Origin: Ohtaekwangia sp966211525
GTDB lineage: Bacteria > Bacteroidota > Bacteroidia > Cytophagales > Cyclobacteriaceae
Direction of reading: 5' to 3'
DNA length: 29,352 nucleotides
Assembly (NCBI GenBank): GCA_966211525.1
Contig: CBIHOZ010000085.1
Span: 1 to 29,352, forward strand
Positions 17,217 to 25,798 of the stretch are shown piece by piece. Both the position numbers and the translations under genes were made by a program. The notes beneath the pieces were generated by a model. The model worked only from the letters and a program-made list of their open reading frames with translations, ran no database searches and had not been told where the DNA came from. Positions within the stretch are counted from its first letter, which is position 1. Each line of letters starts with the position of its first letter.

Positions 17217-19691
17217 ATGCAAGAATTTCTTAAAAATCTGGTTGGTAAACTTCGTGACTTCTACACACTGCTGTTGCAAAAGATGCAGCCTGCTATTCAG
17301 TTTGTCAGGATTCGATTTAACAAGATCCGTGAGTATTACAGAACGCACCCCAAGGCACGCAGATGGTCGATCTTTGGTGCTATTGTTTTAGGTCCACCGC
17401 TCGCCCTGATGATCTTTGTGTGGGTTCAGATCCCGAGCAAACGCACCCTGCGGAAAATTCAAAACCAGGTGGCTTCTGAAATTTATAGTGCTGACAGTGT
17501 GCTGCTTGGCCGTTACTATATACAAGACCGCACTGAAATCAAATTTGAAGAGATCTCTCCGGAGGTAATCGATGCACTCATTGCTACCGAAGACGTGCGC
17601 TTCTACGAACACAGTGGTGTCGACTTTGAAAGTTTGGGACGGGTGTTTATCAAGTCGATCCTCATGCAGGAAGAATCAGCCGGTGGTGGTAGTACCATTA
17701 CGCAACAACTTGCCAAGAACCTGTATCCGCGAAAGCGCTACTGGGTTTTCTCGATGCTTATTAACAAGTCGCGCGAGTTGGTAACGGCACAACGACTCGA
17801 AGATCTGTACTCCAAGAAAGATCTCATTACGCTATATCTTAATACTATACCCTTTGCTGATCAGACCTTTGGTATTGAAGCTGCGGCTAAACGTTTCTTC
17901 TCCTGCTCAGCAAAAGATCTAACAGTCAATCAGGCGGCTGTATTGGTGGGGATGCTCAAGGCAACCAACTCGTATAACCCGCGTCTTTTTCCGGAGCGAT
18001 CGCTCACACGCAGAAATGTAGTGCTTTCGCAAATGAACAAGTACAACTATATCTCGAAAGAGGAGCTTGATTCATTAAAGAAAGAAGCACTCGGGTTAAA
18101 GTATAATAGTATTTCTCACCACCAGGGACTCGCCCCCTATTTCCGCGAGTACGTTAAGGCTGAACTCATGACGTGGTGCAAGAACAATACAAAACCAGAC
18201 GGTTCTCCGTACAATATATATACCGATGGCTTGAAGATATATACCACTATAGATTCAAGATTACAGGAGTATGCTGAAAAGGCTGTTGCCCAGCACATGA
18301 CGGATGTTCAAAAGCAATTCTTTGATCACTGGCGAAAAGAAAATCCATGGCAGAAAAATGAAGAAGTGATCCAGGATGCAATCCACCGATGTGACCGCTA
18401 TCAACGTATGAAAGAAAAGGGCATGTCGGAGGAAGAGATACTCGATGAATTACAGAAGCCTGTGCCGATGCGTGTGTTTTCGTGGGAAGGTGAAAAGGTA
18501 GTAAAGATGAGCCCTATTGACTCGATCAAGCATCACATCCAATTTCTCAATGCAGGTCTCCTCGCAATGGATCCGAAAACAGGACAGATCAAAGCATGGG
18601 TTGGTGGCATTGATCACGATTTCTTTCAATACGATCACGTAAAGGTTTCAACTAAACGCCAGGTGGGTTCTACTTTCAAACCTATTGTATATGCGATGGC
18701 AATTGAGAAAGGATTTGAACCGTGTGATTTTATATCTGCCGAACGTAAAACCTATATTGATGAAGAAGGTGACAAGTGGACACCGCGCAATACTCAAAAC
18801 GATTACCAGGTAAAATATAGCATGCGGGGTGCACTCGCATACTCTGTAAATACAGTATCTGTAAAGCTGATCGAGATGGCGGGCGTTGACAGTACAATTG
18901 CATTGTCCCGGAAGATGGGCGTAATCAGTGAGATGAAACATGTACCTTCTGTTGCATTGGGTTCTTCCTCGGTATCGCTTACTGAAATGACAACTGCATA
19001 TGCTTGTCTCGCGAACGAAGGTGTTACAGTCCTTCCCTATCACATCACCGCTATAAAAGATTTATACGGTAATGTCTATGATAACTTCAAACCTAATACA
19101 AAAGGTATACGCGCTGTCTCAAAAGAAGCTGCATTGCTGGTGAGACAAATGTTACAGACCGTTGTACACGAAGGTACTGCATCGCGACTGCGCTGGAAGT
19201 ATGGTGTACTTAACGACGTTGCGGGCAAGACCGGAACTACGCAGGCGAATGCTGACGGATGGTTTATGGCGATGACTCCAAATTTGGTAGTAGGAACATG
19301 GGCCGGTGCGGATGATCCGCGTATACACTTCAGAAGTACAGAACTCGGACAAGGCTCCAGTACAGCACTACCAATGTTCGGTTACTTTATGAGACAGGTG
19401 AACGAGGATAAACGTTTTGAAGATATATCAAAAGCCAAGTTTCCGAATTTACCATACGACCTGCAACGCAGACTAAATTGTGACCTGTACGAACTGGATG
19501 ATGCACTGCTGGCAGAATTGAAAATCATGGTATCAAAACAGGATTCCATTCGACAAGCCGATACACTTTCGGCCCTGAAAGAATCGTTCATGGAAAAACT
19601 CTATAAGCGCAAGATGAGAAAGTTACAGGCGAGTCAACCAAACGACAGTACCTCGAATGATCTGCGGAACCTGGAGAATTTGGGAGGATAG
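17217..19691 (+). CDS. mrcA: Class A penicillin-binding protein 1A (transglycosylase/transpeptidase)
   Basis: 824 aa from the ATG at 17217; a GTG three codons upstream (17208) is an alternative start. The enzyme polymerises and cross-links peptidoglycan outside the inner membrane. A basic cytoplasmic N-terminus is followed by one membrane anchor (around 50-70). The GT51 domain shows catalytic E125 in TEDVRFYEHSGVD and GGGSTITQQLAKNLYP. The transpeptidase domain has nucleophile S485 in STFK, S543-V-N545 and K671-T-G-T. A low-complexity tail ends in NDSTSNDLRNLENLGG. It is monocistronic, with its own promoter and leader hairpin upstream and heptamer repeats starting directly after the stop. All motifs are intact. 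Confidence 0.95.
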   Translation: MQEFLKNLVGKLRDFYTLLLQKMQPAIQFVRIRFNKIREYYRTHPKARRWSIFGAIVLGPPLALMIFVWVQIPSKRTLRKIQNQVASEIYSADSVLLGRYYIQDRTEIKFEEISPEVIDALIATEDVRFYEHSGVDFESLGRVFIKSILMQEESAGGGSTITQQLAKNLYPRKRYWVFSMLINKSRELVTAQRLEDLYSKKDLITLYLNTIPFADQTFGIEAAAKRFFSCSAKDLTVNQAAVLVGMLKATNSYNPRLFPERSLTRRNVVLSQMNKYNYISKEELDSLKKEALGLKYNSISHHQGLAPYFREYVKAELMTWCKNNTKPDGSPYNIYTDGLKIYTTIDSRLQEYAEKAVAQHMTDVQKQFFDHWRKENPWQKNEEVIQDAIHRCDRYQRMKEKGMSEEEILDELQKPVPMRVFSWEGEKVVKMSPIDSIKHHIQFLNAGLLAMDPKTGQIKAWVGGIDHDFFQYDHVKVSTKRQVGSTFKPIVYAMAIEKGFEPCDFISAERKTYIDEEGDKWTPRNTQNDYQVKYSMRGALAYSVNTVSVKLIEMAGVDSTIALSRKMGVISEMKHVPSVALGSSSVSLTEMTTAYACLANEGVTVLPYHITAIKDLYGNVYDNFKPNTKGIRAVSKEAALLVRQMLQTVVHEGTASRLRWKYGVLNDVAGKTGTTQANADGWFMAMTPNLVVGTWAGADDPRIHFRSTELGQGSSTALPMFGYFMRQVNEDKRFEDISKAKFPNLPYDLQRRLNCDLYELDDALLAELKIMVSKQDSIRQADTLSALKESFMEKLYKRKMRKLQASQPNDSTSNDLRNLENLGG

Positions 19692-19989
19692 TTGGTTGCT
19701 GGCTGCTGGTAACTGGCTTCAGGATAAATGGGCGTAGGCGAAACGTTATTCGTTATTGGTTGTTCGTTATCCGTTTAATGCATACTCTCCTGCCTAGGAA
19801 TATATTCTGGATATAGAGTCAGTATATTACAAGTATATTCGCTGGTAATATTCTGTAGTCCTTTACGATCAAGTATAGCATATAGCTCATCCTAATTTAA
19901 CGATTAACGATTAACGGATAACGATTAACGATTAACGACTACCCCAAGGCAACTCATCCAGCAACAGAAGCCTGCAGCCAGCAGCCCTG
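19692..19989. repeat. Inverted heptamer-repeat arrays between mrcA and rarD
   Basis: Four short arrays of degenerate 7-base units fill the flanks of this gap. At 19696-19723 are TTGCTGG, CTGCTGG, TAACTGG, CTTCAGG. At 19744-19778 are CGTTATT, CGTTATT, GGTTGTT, CGTTATC, CGTTTAA. At 19897-19939 the second kind recurs inverted as TTAACGA-type units, and at 19961-19990 the first kind recurs inverted as CCTGCAG, CCAGCAG, CCCTGC. The outer arrays touch the stop codons of both flanking genes. The middle (19780-19895) holds TATA-rich unique sequence. Confidence 0.8.
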
Positions 19990-20883
19990 CTACCGATTCC
20001 CCATCACAAACCGCATCACGGGATAGTTGAAGATCACGAGGGCAACTACAATAAGAAAGTATCCCGTTAGCTGAATAGCGTTTACGGTTTCTCCGAATAC
20101 AACAAAGGCAACTGAAAAATTTATCAACGGGTTGACATACATTAGTATACCGATGGTCGCTGAGTTGATACGGTTAAGAGCGAATAAATTCAGGAACAAC
20201 GGTAGCACTGTAAATACAATAGCAATCACCATTATGAGACTATAGAATTTAGCCGTTGTTGGAATCTCGGTGATCAGTTGACTATAGAATATATTCAGGA
20301 TCAGGAATGAAAATAACACCTGTATACCGAGTATAATGATTCTGTCAAAGCCCTGGTTCCTTCGCTGCGAGATCAGATATAGTGCATACGTAATGGCTGT
20401 CAGGAAGCTATAGCCTAGCTCCAGCGCAGAGTTTAATCCCATCACCACACAGCTCAGTGTACACAACGCTACGGCTACCCACTGCAGGCTCGACATCTTC
20501 TCTTGAATCAACACATATCCCAGAACAGCAGTAATTACAGGACAGATCAAATACGAGAACGATGCTGTCTTGATGTTAATATGATTTACTATATAAATAA
20601 ACGTTAGCCAATTTACCGTCAGCAATACACCACCCGCTAATGTCAGCAGGATAACATTGCGTTTCTTTTCGGGAGTGAATGAACGAAGGAACGTAAGGTC
20701 TTTCCGTATATCATTACGTTTGAATCCGAATATAATTACCAACAATACCAGCGTTGAGAACAATATCCGGAAATACAATATCTCGCCGGCAGAGTATTCC
20801 TTCAACGCCCGTAACGGAATTGAAAAAAATCCCCAGGTTACAAATGCACTGATAGCCGCCAGGTAATGCTTTCTGTTATCCAT
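19990..20883 (-). CDS. rarD: RarD/EamA-family drug/metabolite transporter
   Basis: 297 aa with about ten membrane helices, the EamA/RarD layout of two five-helix repeats. The start HYLAAISAFVTWGFFSIPLRAL is the RarD-type first helix, with YSAGEILYFRILFS next. A RarD-like stretch NWLTFIYIVNHINIKTASFSYLICP follows, and the second half ends with GILMYVNPLINFSVAFVVFGE. These are inner-membrane permeases; RarD was named for chloramphenicol sensitivity, but substrates are generally unknown. It is divergent from the cyclophilin gene (112-base gap) and convergent with mrcA, so it is probably monocistronic. Family is secure; substrate unknown. Confidence 0.9.
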   Translation of the reverse strand: MDNRKHYLAAISAFVTWGFFSIPLRALKEYSAGEILYFRILFSTLVLLVIIFGFKRNDIRKDLTFLRSFTPEKKRNVILLTLAGGVLLTVNWLTFIYIVNHINIKTASFSYLICPVITAVLGYVLIQEKMSSLQWVAVALCTLSCVVMGLNSALELGYSFLTAITYALYLISQRRNQGFDRIIILGIQVLFSFLILNIFYSQLITEIPTTAKFYSLIMVIAIVFTVLPLFLNLFALNRINSATIGILMYVNPLINFSVAFVVFGETVNAIQLTGYFLIVVALVIFNYPVMRFVMGNR

Positions 20884-20995
20884 GAGGGGCGAATATAGAG
20901 ATTAAAGTAAACGGTAAAAAAGCTTTATCGTTGTACATTATTGCAAACGTTTTTACATTTAAAAAATCATTATTAAAAACTTACTTGCTGCCTAT

Positions 20996-21679
20996 ATGGT
21001 TCGCTATTCGGTAATATTATTAACAAGTCTGCTTCTCGTGTCGTGTACGCAGAAGAAAGAATCAGTCGTTATAACACCCGAGAATATTCGTGAAGTGCTG
21101 ACTGAGTACGGTAAAGAAAATCCGGAGAATGAAGTGATCATCGAGACGAAGATGGGCACCATCAAGCTTCGCCTGTTTGACGATACACCGCTTCATCGCG
21201 CTAACTTTGTCAAGCTTATCAAGGAAGGATATTATGATGACGCTGATTTTTACCGCATCGCTTATGAGTTTATGATACAGGGCGGTGATCTTAAAAAGAA
21301 ATTGAATTACCGTATACCTTCTGAGTTCAACCCAAAGTACTATCATAAAAAGGGCGCACTCTCCATGGCGCGGGTTGATGAGAATAATCCGAACCTTGAA
21401 TCCTCTGCTGCTGAATTCTTTATTGTACATGGTACGCGCTATGCCGATGAGGACATCGATATAGAAGCGCGTAACCTTGGTATACAAGTAACGCCCGAAC
21501 AACGTGAAGCCTATCGAACGGTAGGTGGCTATATGACGTTGGATGGCCGCTATACTGTATTTGGTGAAGTTACCGAAGGCCTTGATGTTGTTGACAAGAT
21601 CGCCAGCGAGAAAGTTTTCAACACTGACCAGCCATTACGCAAAATTCCTTTCACAATTCGCGTGGTGGAATCTAAGTAA
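20996..21679 (+). CDS. Cyclophilin-type peptidyl-prolyl isomerase, lipoprotein
   Basis: 227 aa. A lipoprotein signal peptide ends in LLLVSC, with the lipid-modified Cys at residue 17, so the protein is anchored to a membrane facing the periplasm. A short linker leads into the cyclophilin domain: VIIETKMGTIKLRLFDDTPLH, DADFYRIAYEFMIQGGD (with the catalytic-type Arg of FxR), ALSMARVDE, AAEFFIVHG and LDGRYTVFGEVTEGLDVVDKI. The usual AQFFI reads AEFFI and the aromatic/His site reads Tyr. An insertion around ARNLGIQVTPEQREAYRTVGG is typical of Bacteroidetes members. It assists folding of exported proteins. It stands alone, 83 bases before the transketolase gene. Confidence 0.92.
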   Translation: MVRYSVILLTSLLLVSCTQKKESVVITPENIREVLTEYGKENPENEVIIETKMGTIKLRLFDDTPLHRANFVKLIKEGYYDDADFYRIAYEFMIQGGDLKKKLNYRIPSEFNPKYYHKKGALSMARVDENNPNLESSAAEFFIVHGTRYADEDIDIEARNLGIQVTPEQREAYRTVGGYMTLDGRYTVFGEVTEGLDVVDKIASEKVFNTDQPLRKIPFTIRVVESK

Positions 21680-21762
21680 ACGGACTAATCCACGAAATGA
21701 CACGGCATTTTTCTTTTACAGTATAAAAAATTACAGCATCTTCGCGACACAATTTTTACATC

Positions 21763-22614
21763 ATGAGCCAAGCAACTGACATCGCATCCCTCAAAAAGAT
21801 AAGTTCACAAATCCGCAGAGATATTGTCCGCATGGTACATAGCTGCCAGTCGGGCCACCCGGGCGGTTCATTAGGCTGCACGGATTTTTTCGTTGCCCTG
21901 TATTTCAAACTACTGAAGCACGATCCGAAGTTCAATATGAACGGTGTTGGTGAAGATCTTTTCTTTTTATCGAATGGTCACATTTCTCCAGTGTTCTATG
22001 CATCGCTGGCAAGATCCGGATACTTTGATGTAAAAGAGCTTGCTACATTCCGTAAGCTTGATTCACGTTTACAAGGTCACCCCGCTACACATGAGCATCT
22101 GCCTGGTATTCGTATTGCTTCCGGCTCACTCGGACAAGGACTTTCGGTTGCATCCGGTGCTGCGCAAGTAAAGAAGCTCAACAAAGATGATCGCTTTGTA
22201 TATGTATTGATGGGTGATGGTGAATTGCAGGAAGGACAAGTATGGGAAGCTGCTATGTATGCAGGTCACAATAAATTGGACAACGTGATTGCTACGGTTG
22301 ACTATAACGGTCAGCAGATCGATGGTCCTGTAGATAAAATATTATCGTTGCTCAACCTCCGTGCGAAATGGGAATCTTTCGGATGGATCGTGCAGGAGTT
22401 CAATGGTAACGTTATGGAAGAAGTTATAGCCGGTTTGGAGAACGCGCAAAAGCTTGCCAAACAAGGTAAACCTGTAATGAACCTGATGAAAACTGAAATG
22501 GGCTTTGGGGTTGACTACATGGTAGGTTCACACAAGTGGCACGGGGTTGCTCCTAATGATGATGAGCTCGCGAAAGCACTCGCACAACTCGAAGAAACGC
22601 TTGGCGATTACTAG
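21763..22614 (+). CDS. Transketolase, N-terminal (TPP-binding) subunit
   Basis: 283 aa, the length of the N-terminal half of split transketolases. The enzyme moves two-carbon units between sugar phosphates in the pentose phosphate pathway. Visible are SGHPGGSLGCTDFF near the start, SNGHISPVFYA, GHPATHEHLPGI, SGSLGQGLSVASG, and the TPP/metal motif GDGELQEGQVWEAAMYAG followed by VDYNGQQIDG. The pyrimidine-binding and C-terminal domains are absent, so a separate C-terminal subunit is needed. Such halves usually sit side by side, but here the gene is followed by a strong terminator and the opposite-strand nuoN. The stop is clean and no C-terminal remnant follows, so this looks like a true split gene and not a break. 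Confidence 0.93.
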   Translation: MSQATDIASLKKISSQIRRDIVRMVHSCQSGHPGGSLGCTDFFVALYFKLLKHDPKFNMNGVGEDLFFLSNGHISPVFYASLARSGYFDVKELATFRKLDSRLQGHPATHEHLPGIRIASGSLGQGLSVASGAAQVKKLNKDDRFVYVLMGDGELQEGQVWEAAMYAGHNKLDNVIATVDYNGQQIDGPVDKILSLLNLRAKWESFGWIVQEFNGNVMEEVIAGLENAQKLAKQGKPVMNLMKTEMGFGVDYMVGSHKWHGVAPNDDELAKALAQLEETLGDY

Positions 22615-22631
22615 TCGCTATATATAGGCTT

Positions 22632-22669
22632 AAAAAAAATGCCGGGCACTTTTGTCCGGCATTTTTTTT
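22632..22669. terminator. Bidirectional intrinsic terminator between transketolase and nuoN
   Basis: A perfect 14-bp stem (eight A then TGCCGG, paired with CCGGCA then eight T) encloses ten bases. The A-run and T-run serve both strands, so it can end the transketolase transcript on the plus strand and the nuo operon on the minus strand. Confidence 0.92.
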
Positions 22670-22804
22670 CGTTAATCGTTAATCGTTATTCGTTATCCGT
22701 TATTGGTTAATCGCTATTGGATGTGATGCGTTCAATCCTTTAAAAATAAAATCAAGGTATACTACACCCACTCACGACAACTTATAACTAATAACGTATA
22801 ACGG
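22670..22804. repeat. Heptamer array and partial inverted copy before the nuoN stop
   Basis: Seven consecutive 7-base units run from 22670 to 22718: CGTTAAT twice, then CGTTATT, CGTTATC, CGTTATT, GGTTAAT, CGCTATT. An inverted, more decayed array (TTATAAC, TAATAAC, GTATAAC) lies at 22782-22802 and reaches the nuoN stop codon. The first unit starts at the last base of the terminator T-run. Confidence 0.85.
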
Positions 22805-24238
22805 CTACCGGATAACTCCCCGAATGAGTGTCATCATTCCCTCCGGATTCACACCGATCCAGAATAAAGATAATACCAGTATAGCCATCGTAACGCTGCT
22901 GACTATATATACCAGTGGATGTAATTCCTGCGAAGTACGTGCGACTTGTTTTTGATCGAACATGATTGCGATCAGTTTGATATAATAATATAGTCCGATG
23001 ACGCTGTTGATGACAAGGATAATTACCAGCAGCCAGCGGTGAGTCTGGATGCCTGCTGCGAGTACATAAAACTTTCCGACAAAGCCTGCTGTAAGCGGTA
23101 TACCAGCCAGCGACAGCAGCATGGCACTAAATACAATCGCTGTCAATGGACGCTTCCAAAGCAGACCGCGATAATCTTCAAGTAATTCAGCATCGCGTTC
23201 TTTATCAGAAAGTGTAGCGAGTATACCGAAGGCTCCGAGGGTTGTGATGAAATACGCTACAAGGTAAAAGATCACCGCTTCCATGCCGAGCTTCTCTCCT
23301 GCCAGAAATGCTACCAACAAATAACCAAGGTGCGCTATAGATGAATATGCGAGCAGTCGCTTCACATTATTCTGCCGAAGCGCGAGTATATTTCCAATGA
23401 ACATCGATGCTATAGCCAGTATTGTAAACACCAGCATAAACGTTGTATACTGGTAGCCATTCAAGGTATTGAAGAAACGTACCAGCAATGCTACCATGCC
23501 GCCTTTTGAGACGGTCGCGATGAAGGCAGTTACCGGAGCCGGTGAACCTTCATATACATCCGGTGTCCACATGTGAAAGGGTACTATACCGAGTTTAAAT
23601 CCAACGCCAACGATCATCATGCCGAAGCCTGCAACAACAATCATAGGCATGTCCCGGGCTTGTGTGATCCAGGCTGCAATGCCGGCAAACTCCATCGATC
23701 CGGTGGCAGCATATACCAGCGCCATACCAAACAACAGAAATGCGGAAGAGAACGCAGCAAGAATGAGATACTTTATACCGGCTTCGTCAGAACGCTCGCG
23801 CTTGCGCAGATAGGCAATCAATGCATAGAGTGACACGCTGAGTATTTCAAGTCCGAGAAAGAGTGATGCAAAATGTTTACTGATCACCAGTATAGCAGCC
23901 CCCAATGCAGCGAGTATAATCAATATATAGTATTCCTCCTTGCGCTCTTCACGTTGTTCGAAGTAAGCGTACGATATCAATACAACAACCAGCGTTGTGA
24001 GCAGGATCAGTCCTATATTAAAAATACCAAAGCCGTCAATGATCAACAACGGCTCTACCGGCTGAAGGTGTTTGATGCTATAGGTGGTCAGGAAAAAGAA
24101 ATCAACCAGCAGCGACACCACCGTGATCACAAAAATTACTTTGTGATTCCGTTTGATAGAGATCGAGAAAAAGATCAGGATTGCTGCACTGGACAGTATC
24201 CACAACGGAATAAGACTCATAATATCATTCATGTTCAT
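22805..24238 (-). CDS. nuoN: NADH-quinone oxidoreductase subunit N
   Basis: 477 aa, a multi-helix antiporter-like subunit of the complex I membrane arm that takes part in proton pumping. Characteristic residues are visible: E131 in FLGLEILSVSLYAL, K215 in GVGFKLGIVPFHMWTPDVYEG, and further SPAPVTAFIATVSKGG and LLAYSSIAHLGYLL. About 14 helices are expected. The ATG lies inside the end of nuoM (14-base overlap), with a second ATG two codons in (24232), so translation is coupled. It is the last gene of the nuo run, and its transcript is likely ended at 22632-22669 after passing the heptamer array. Confidence 0.96.
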   Translation of the reverse strand: MNMNDIMSLIPLWILSSAAILIFFSISIKRNHKVIFVITVVSLLVDFFFLTTYSIKHLQPVEPLLIIDGFGIFNIGLILLTTLVVVLISYAYFEQREERKEEYYILIILAALGAAILVISKHFASLFLGLEILSVSLYALIAYLRKRERSDEAGIKYLILAAFSSAFLLFGMALVYAATGSMEFAGIAAWITQARDMPMIVVAGFGMMIVGVGFKLGIVPFHMWTPDVYEGSPAPVTAFIATVSKGGMVALLVRFFNTLNGYQYTTFMLVFTILAIASMFIGNILALRQNNVKRLLAYSSIAHLGYLLVAFLAGEKLGMEAVIFYLVAYFITTLGAFGILATLSDKERDAELLEDYRGLLWKRPLTAIVFSAMLLSLAGIPLTAGFVGKFYVLAAGIQTHRWLLVIILVINSVIGLYYYIKLIAIMFDQKQVARTSQELHPLVYIVSSVTMAILVLSLFWIGVNPEGMMTLIRGVIR

Positions 24239-25787
24239 GGCTTCCTCCTTCCTCTATAGTAGATACAGATGTATATTTTACATGGTCGTTTTGTGTATCG
24301 CGATGGATAGCAGCATGATTCTTCGCATGCATGCTATTGGCAACGGCAGGCCTGGCAGTATTGATCACCTGTTGTGGAAACAGTCCCAGCCAGATAATAA
24401 CAACACACAGCGGCACCAGTATAAATTTCTCCCGCAGTGAGAGATCGGTCATGCTATGTCCTTCTATATTCTTGCCTAAAAATACTTTCTGCATAATGCG
24501 AAGTGAGTAAGCCGTAGCGAACACCAGCCCTGCCGTTGCAAGGATGGTCAGCAATTGGTTTGCCTGCCACGCGCCAACCAGCGTCATGAATTCAGCAATA
24601 AAATTTCCGAGGCCTGGTAAACCCAGCGATGCCATAACAAATACCATCGCCACGGTGCCCATGAAAGGCACCTTCTTCCACATTCCTCCCATGCGAAGTA
24701 TATCACGGGTATGGATGCGTTCGTAAAGTACACCGGCTATAACGAACAACGCTCCGGTACTGATTCCGTGCGTGATCATTTGCATCACCACACCTTGCAT
24801 GGCCAACTCATTGAAGGCAAATACACCGAGCATGATAAAGCCCATGTGACTCACACTGGTATAGGCGACCAGTCGTTTGAAATCCGTTTGTGAATACGCC
24901 TGCATGGCGCCATAAATTATGCCGACAACGCCCAGCAACATAGCAACGGGTGCTATACTTGCTGATGCCTGTGGAAATATAGGGAGTACAAAACGTATCA
25001 AACCGTAGGCACCGGTTTTGAGAAGTAAACCCGCCAGTAACAAACTCCCGGCTGTTGGTGCTTCGGTGTGGGCATCGGGCAACCACGTATGCAAGGGGAC
25101 AACCGGTAACTTTACAATGAAGGCGATCAGAAAACCGAACATTAGCCACCGTCCTGTCTCAGGCGACAGCGTAGTGCCCAGTACCGCGAAGTAGTCAAAG
25201 CTATAAATGCCGGTTTGTTCACCATGAATGAAATATAGTGCGAGTATGGAAAGCAACATCAGTAATCCACTCGCCTGTGTAAAGATGAAGAATTTATAGG
25301 CTGCGTATTGTCTATTCTCATGTCCCCAGATGCCAATGAGAAAGTACATGGGTATCAACATCACTTCCCAGAAGAAGTAGAACAGGAATAAATCCATCGT
25401 TAAGAATACACCGGTAATGCCGGCCAGTACCCATAACAGGTTGAAGTGAAAAAAGCCTACGCGGTATTGAATCTCTTTCCAGGAGACAACAACCGCCAGT
25501 ATACCGAGGAAAAACGTGAGTGCAAGCATCAGTAAACTTAAACCATCCATCGCCAGGTGAAATGCTATACCGAAACTCGGAATCCAGGGTATATATAGAT
25601 CGCGTAGCCATGAATCCGTCAGCGTCATGGAAAATCCTTCATCAATCCATATCGAGAGGATGATAGCAAATGCACTGGTAACGGTGATCAACGCAAACCA
25701 GCGGCACGCTGCATGATTTAACCTTGCCAGAAATCCGGCAGCTATACCACCTGTCATGAGTAATACGATCAAGAATGCGAGCAGCAT
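24225..25787 (-). CDS. nuoM: NADH-quinone oxidoreductase subunit M
   Basis: 520 aa, an antiporter-like proton-pumping subunit of complex I. Key signatures are E141 in YFFWEVMLIPMYFLIGIWG, K226 in FIVKLPVVPLHTWLPDAHTE, then PTAGSLLLAGLLLKTGAYGL and VAYTSVSHMGFIMLG. The C-terminus is a hydrophilic tail of about 40 aa ending in GGSHEHE, longer than the minimal family end; the coding sequence of that tail contains the nuoN start. It follows nuoL by 11 bases. No missing residues were seen. Confidence 0.96.
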   Translation of the reverse strand: MLLAFLIVLLMTGGIAAGFLARLNHAACRWFALITVTSAFAIILSIWIDEGFSMTLTDSWLRDLYIPWIPSFGIAFHLAMDGLSLLMLALTFFLGILAVVVSWKEIQYRVGFFHFNLLWVLAGITGVFLTMDLFLFYFFWEVMLIPMYFLIGIWGHENRQYAAYKFFIFTQASGLLMLLSILALYFIHGEQTGIYSFDYFAVLGTTLSPETGRWLMFGFLIAFIVKLPVVPLHTWLPDAHTEAPTAGSLLLAGLLLKTGAYGLIRFVLPIFPQASASIAPVAMLLGVVGIIYGAMQAYSQTDFKRLVAYTSVSHMGFIMLGVFAFNELAMQGVVMQMITHGISTGALFVIAGVLYERIHTRDILRMGGMWKKVPFMGTVAMVFVMASLGLPGLGNFIAEFMTLVGAWQANQLLTILATAGLVFATAYSLRIMQKVFLGKNIEGHSMTDLSLREKFILVPLCVVIIWLGLFPQQVINTARPAVANSMHAKNHAAIHRDTQNDHVKYTSVSTIEEGGSHEHE

Positions 25788-25798
25788 ACGCAGAGCCT

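Noticed and set aside
18648..19043. 131-aa minus-strand frame within mrcA
   Set aside because: It lies opposite the conserved transpeptidase motifs, is Cys/His/Arg-rich, and is a codon shadow.
19692..19989. The repeats as a CRISPR array
   Set aside because: The 7-base units are contiguous and degenerate, without spacers; no cas genes are in the window.
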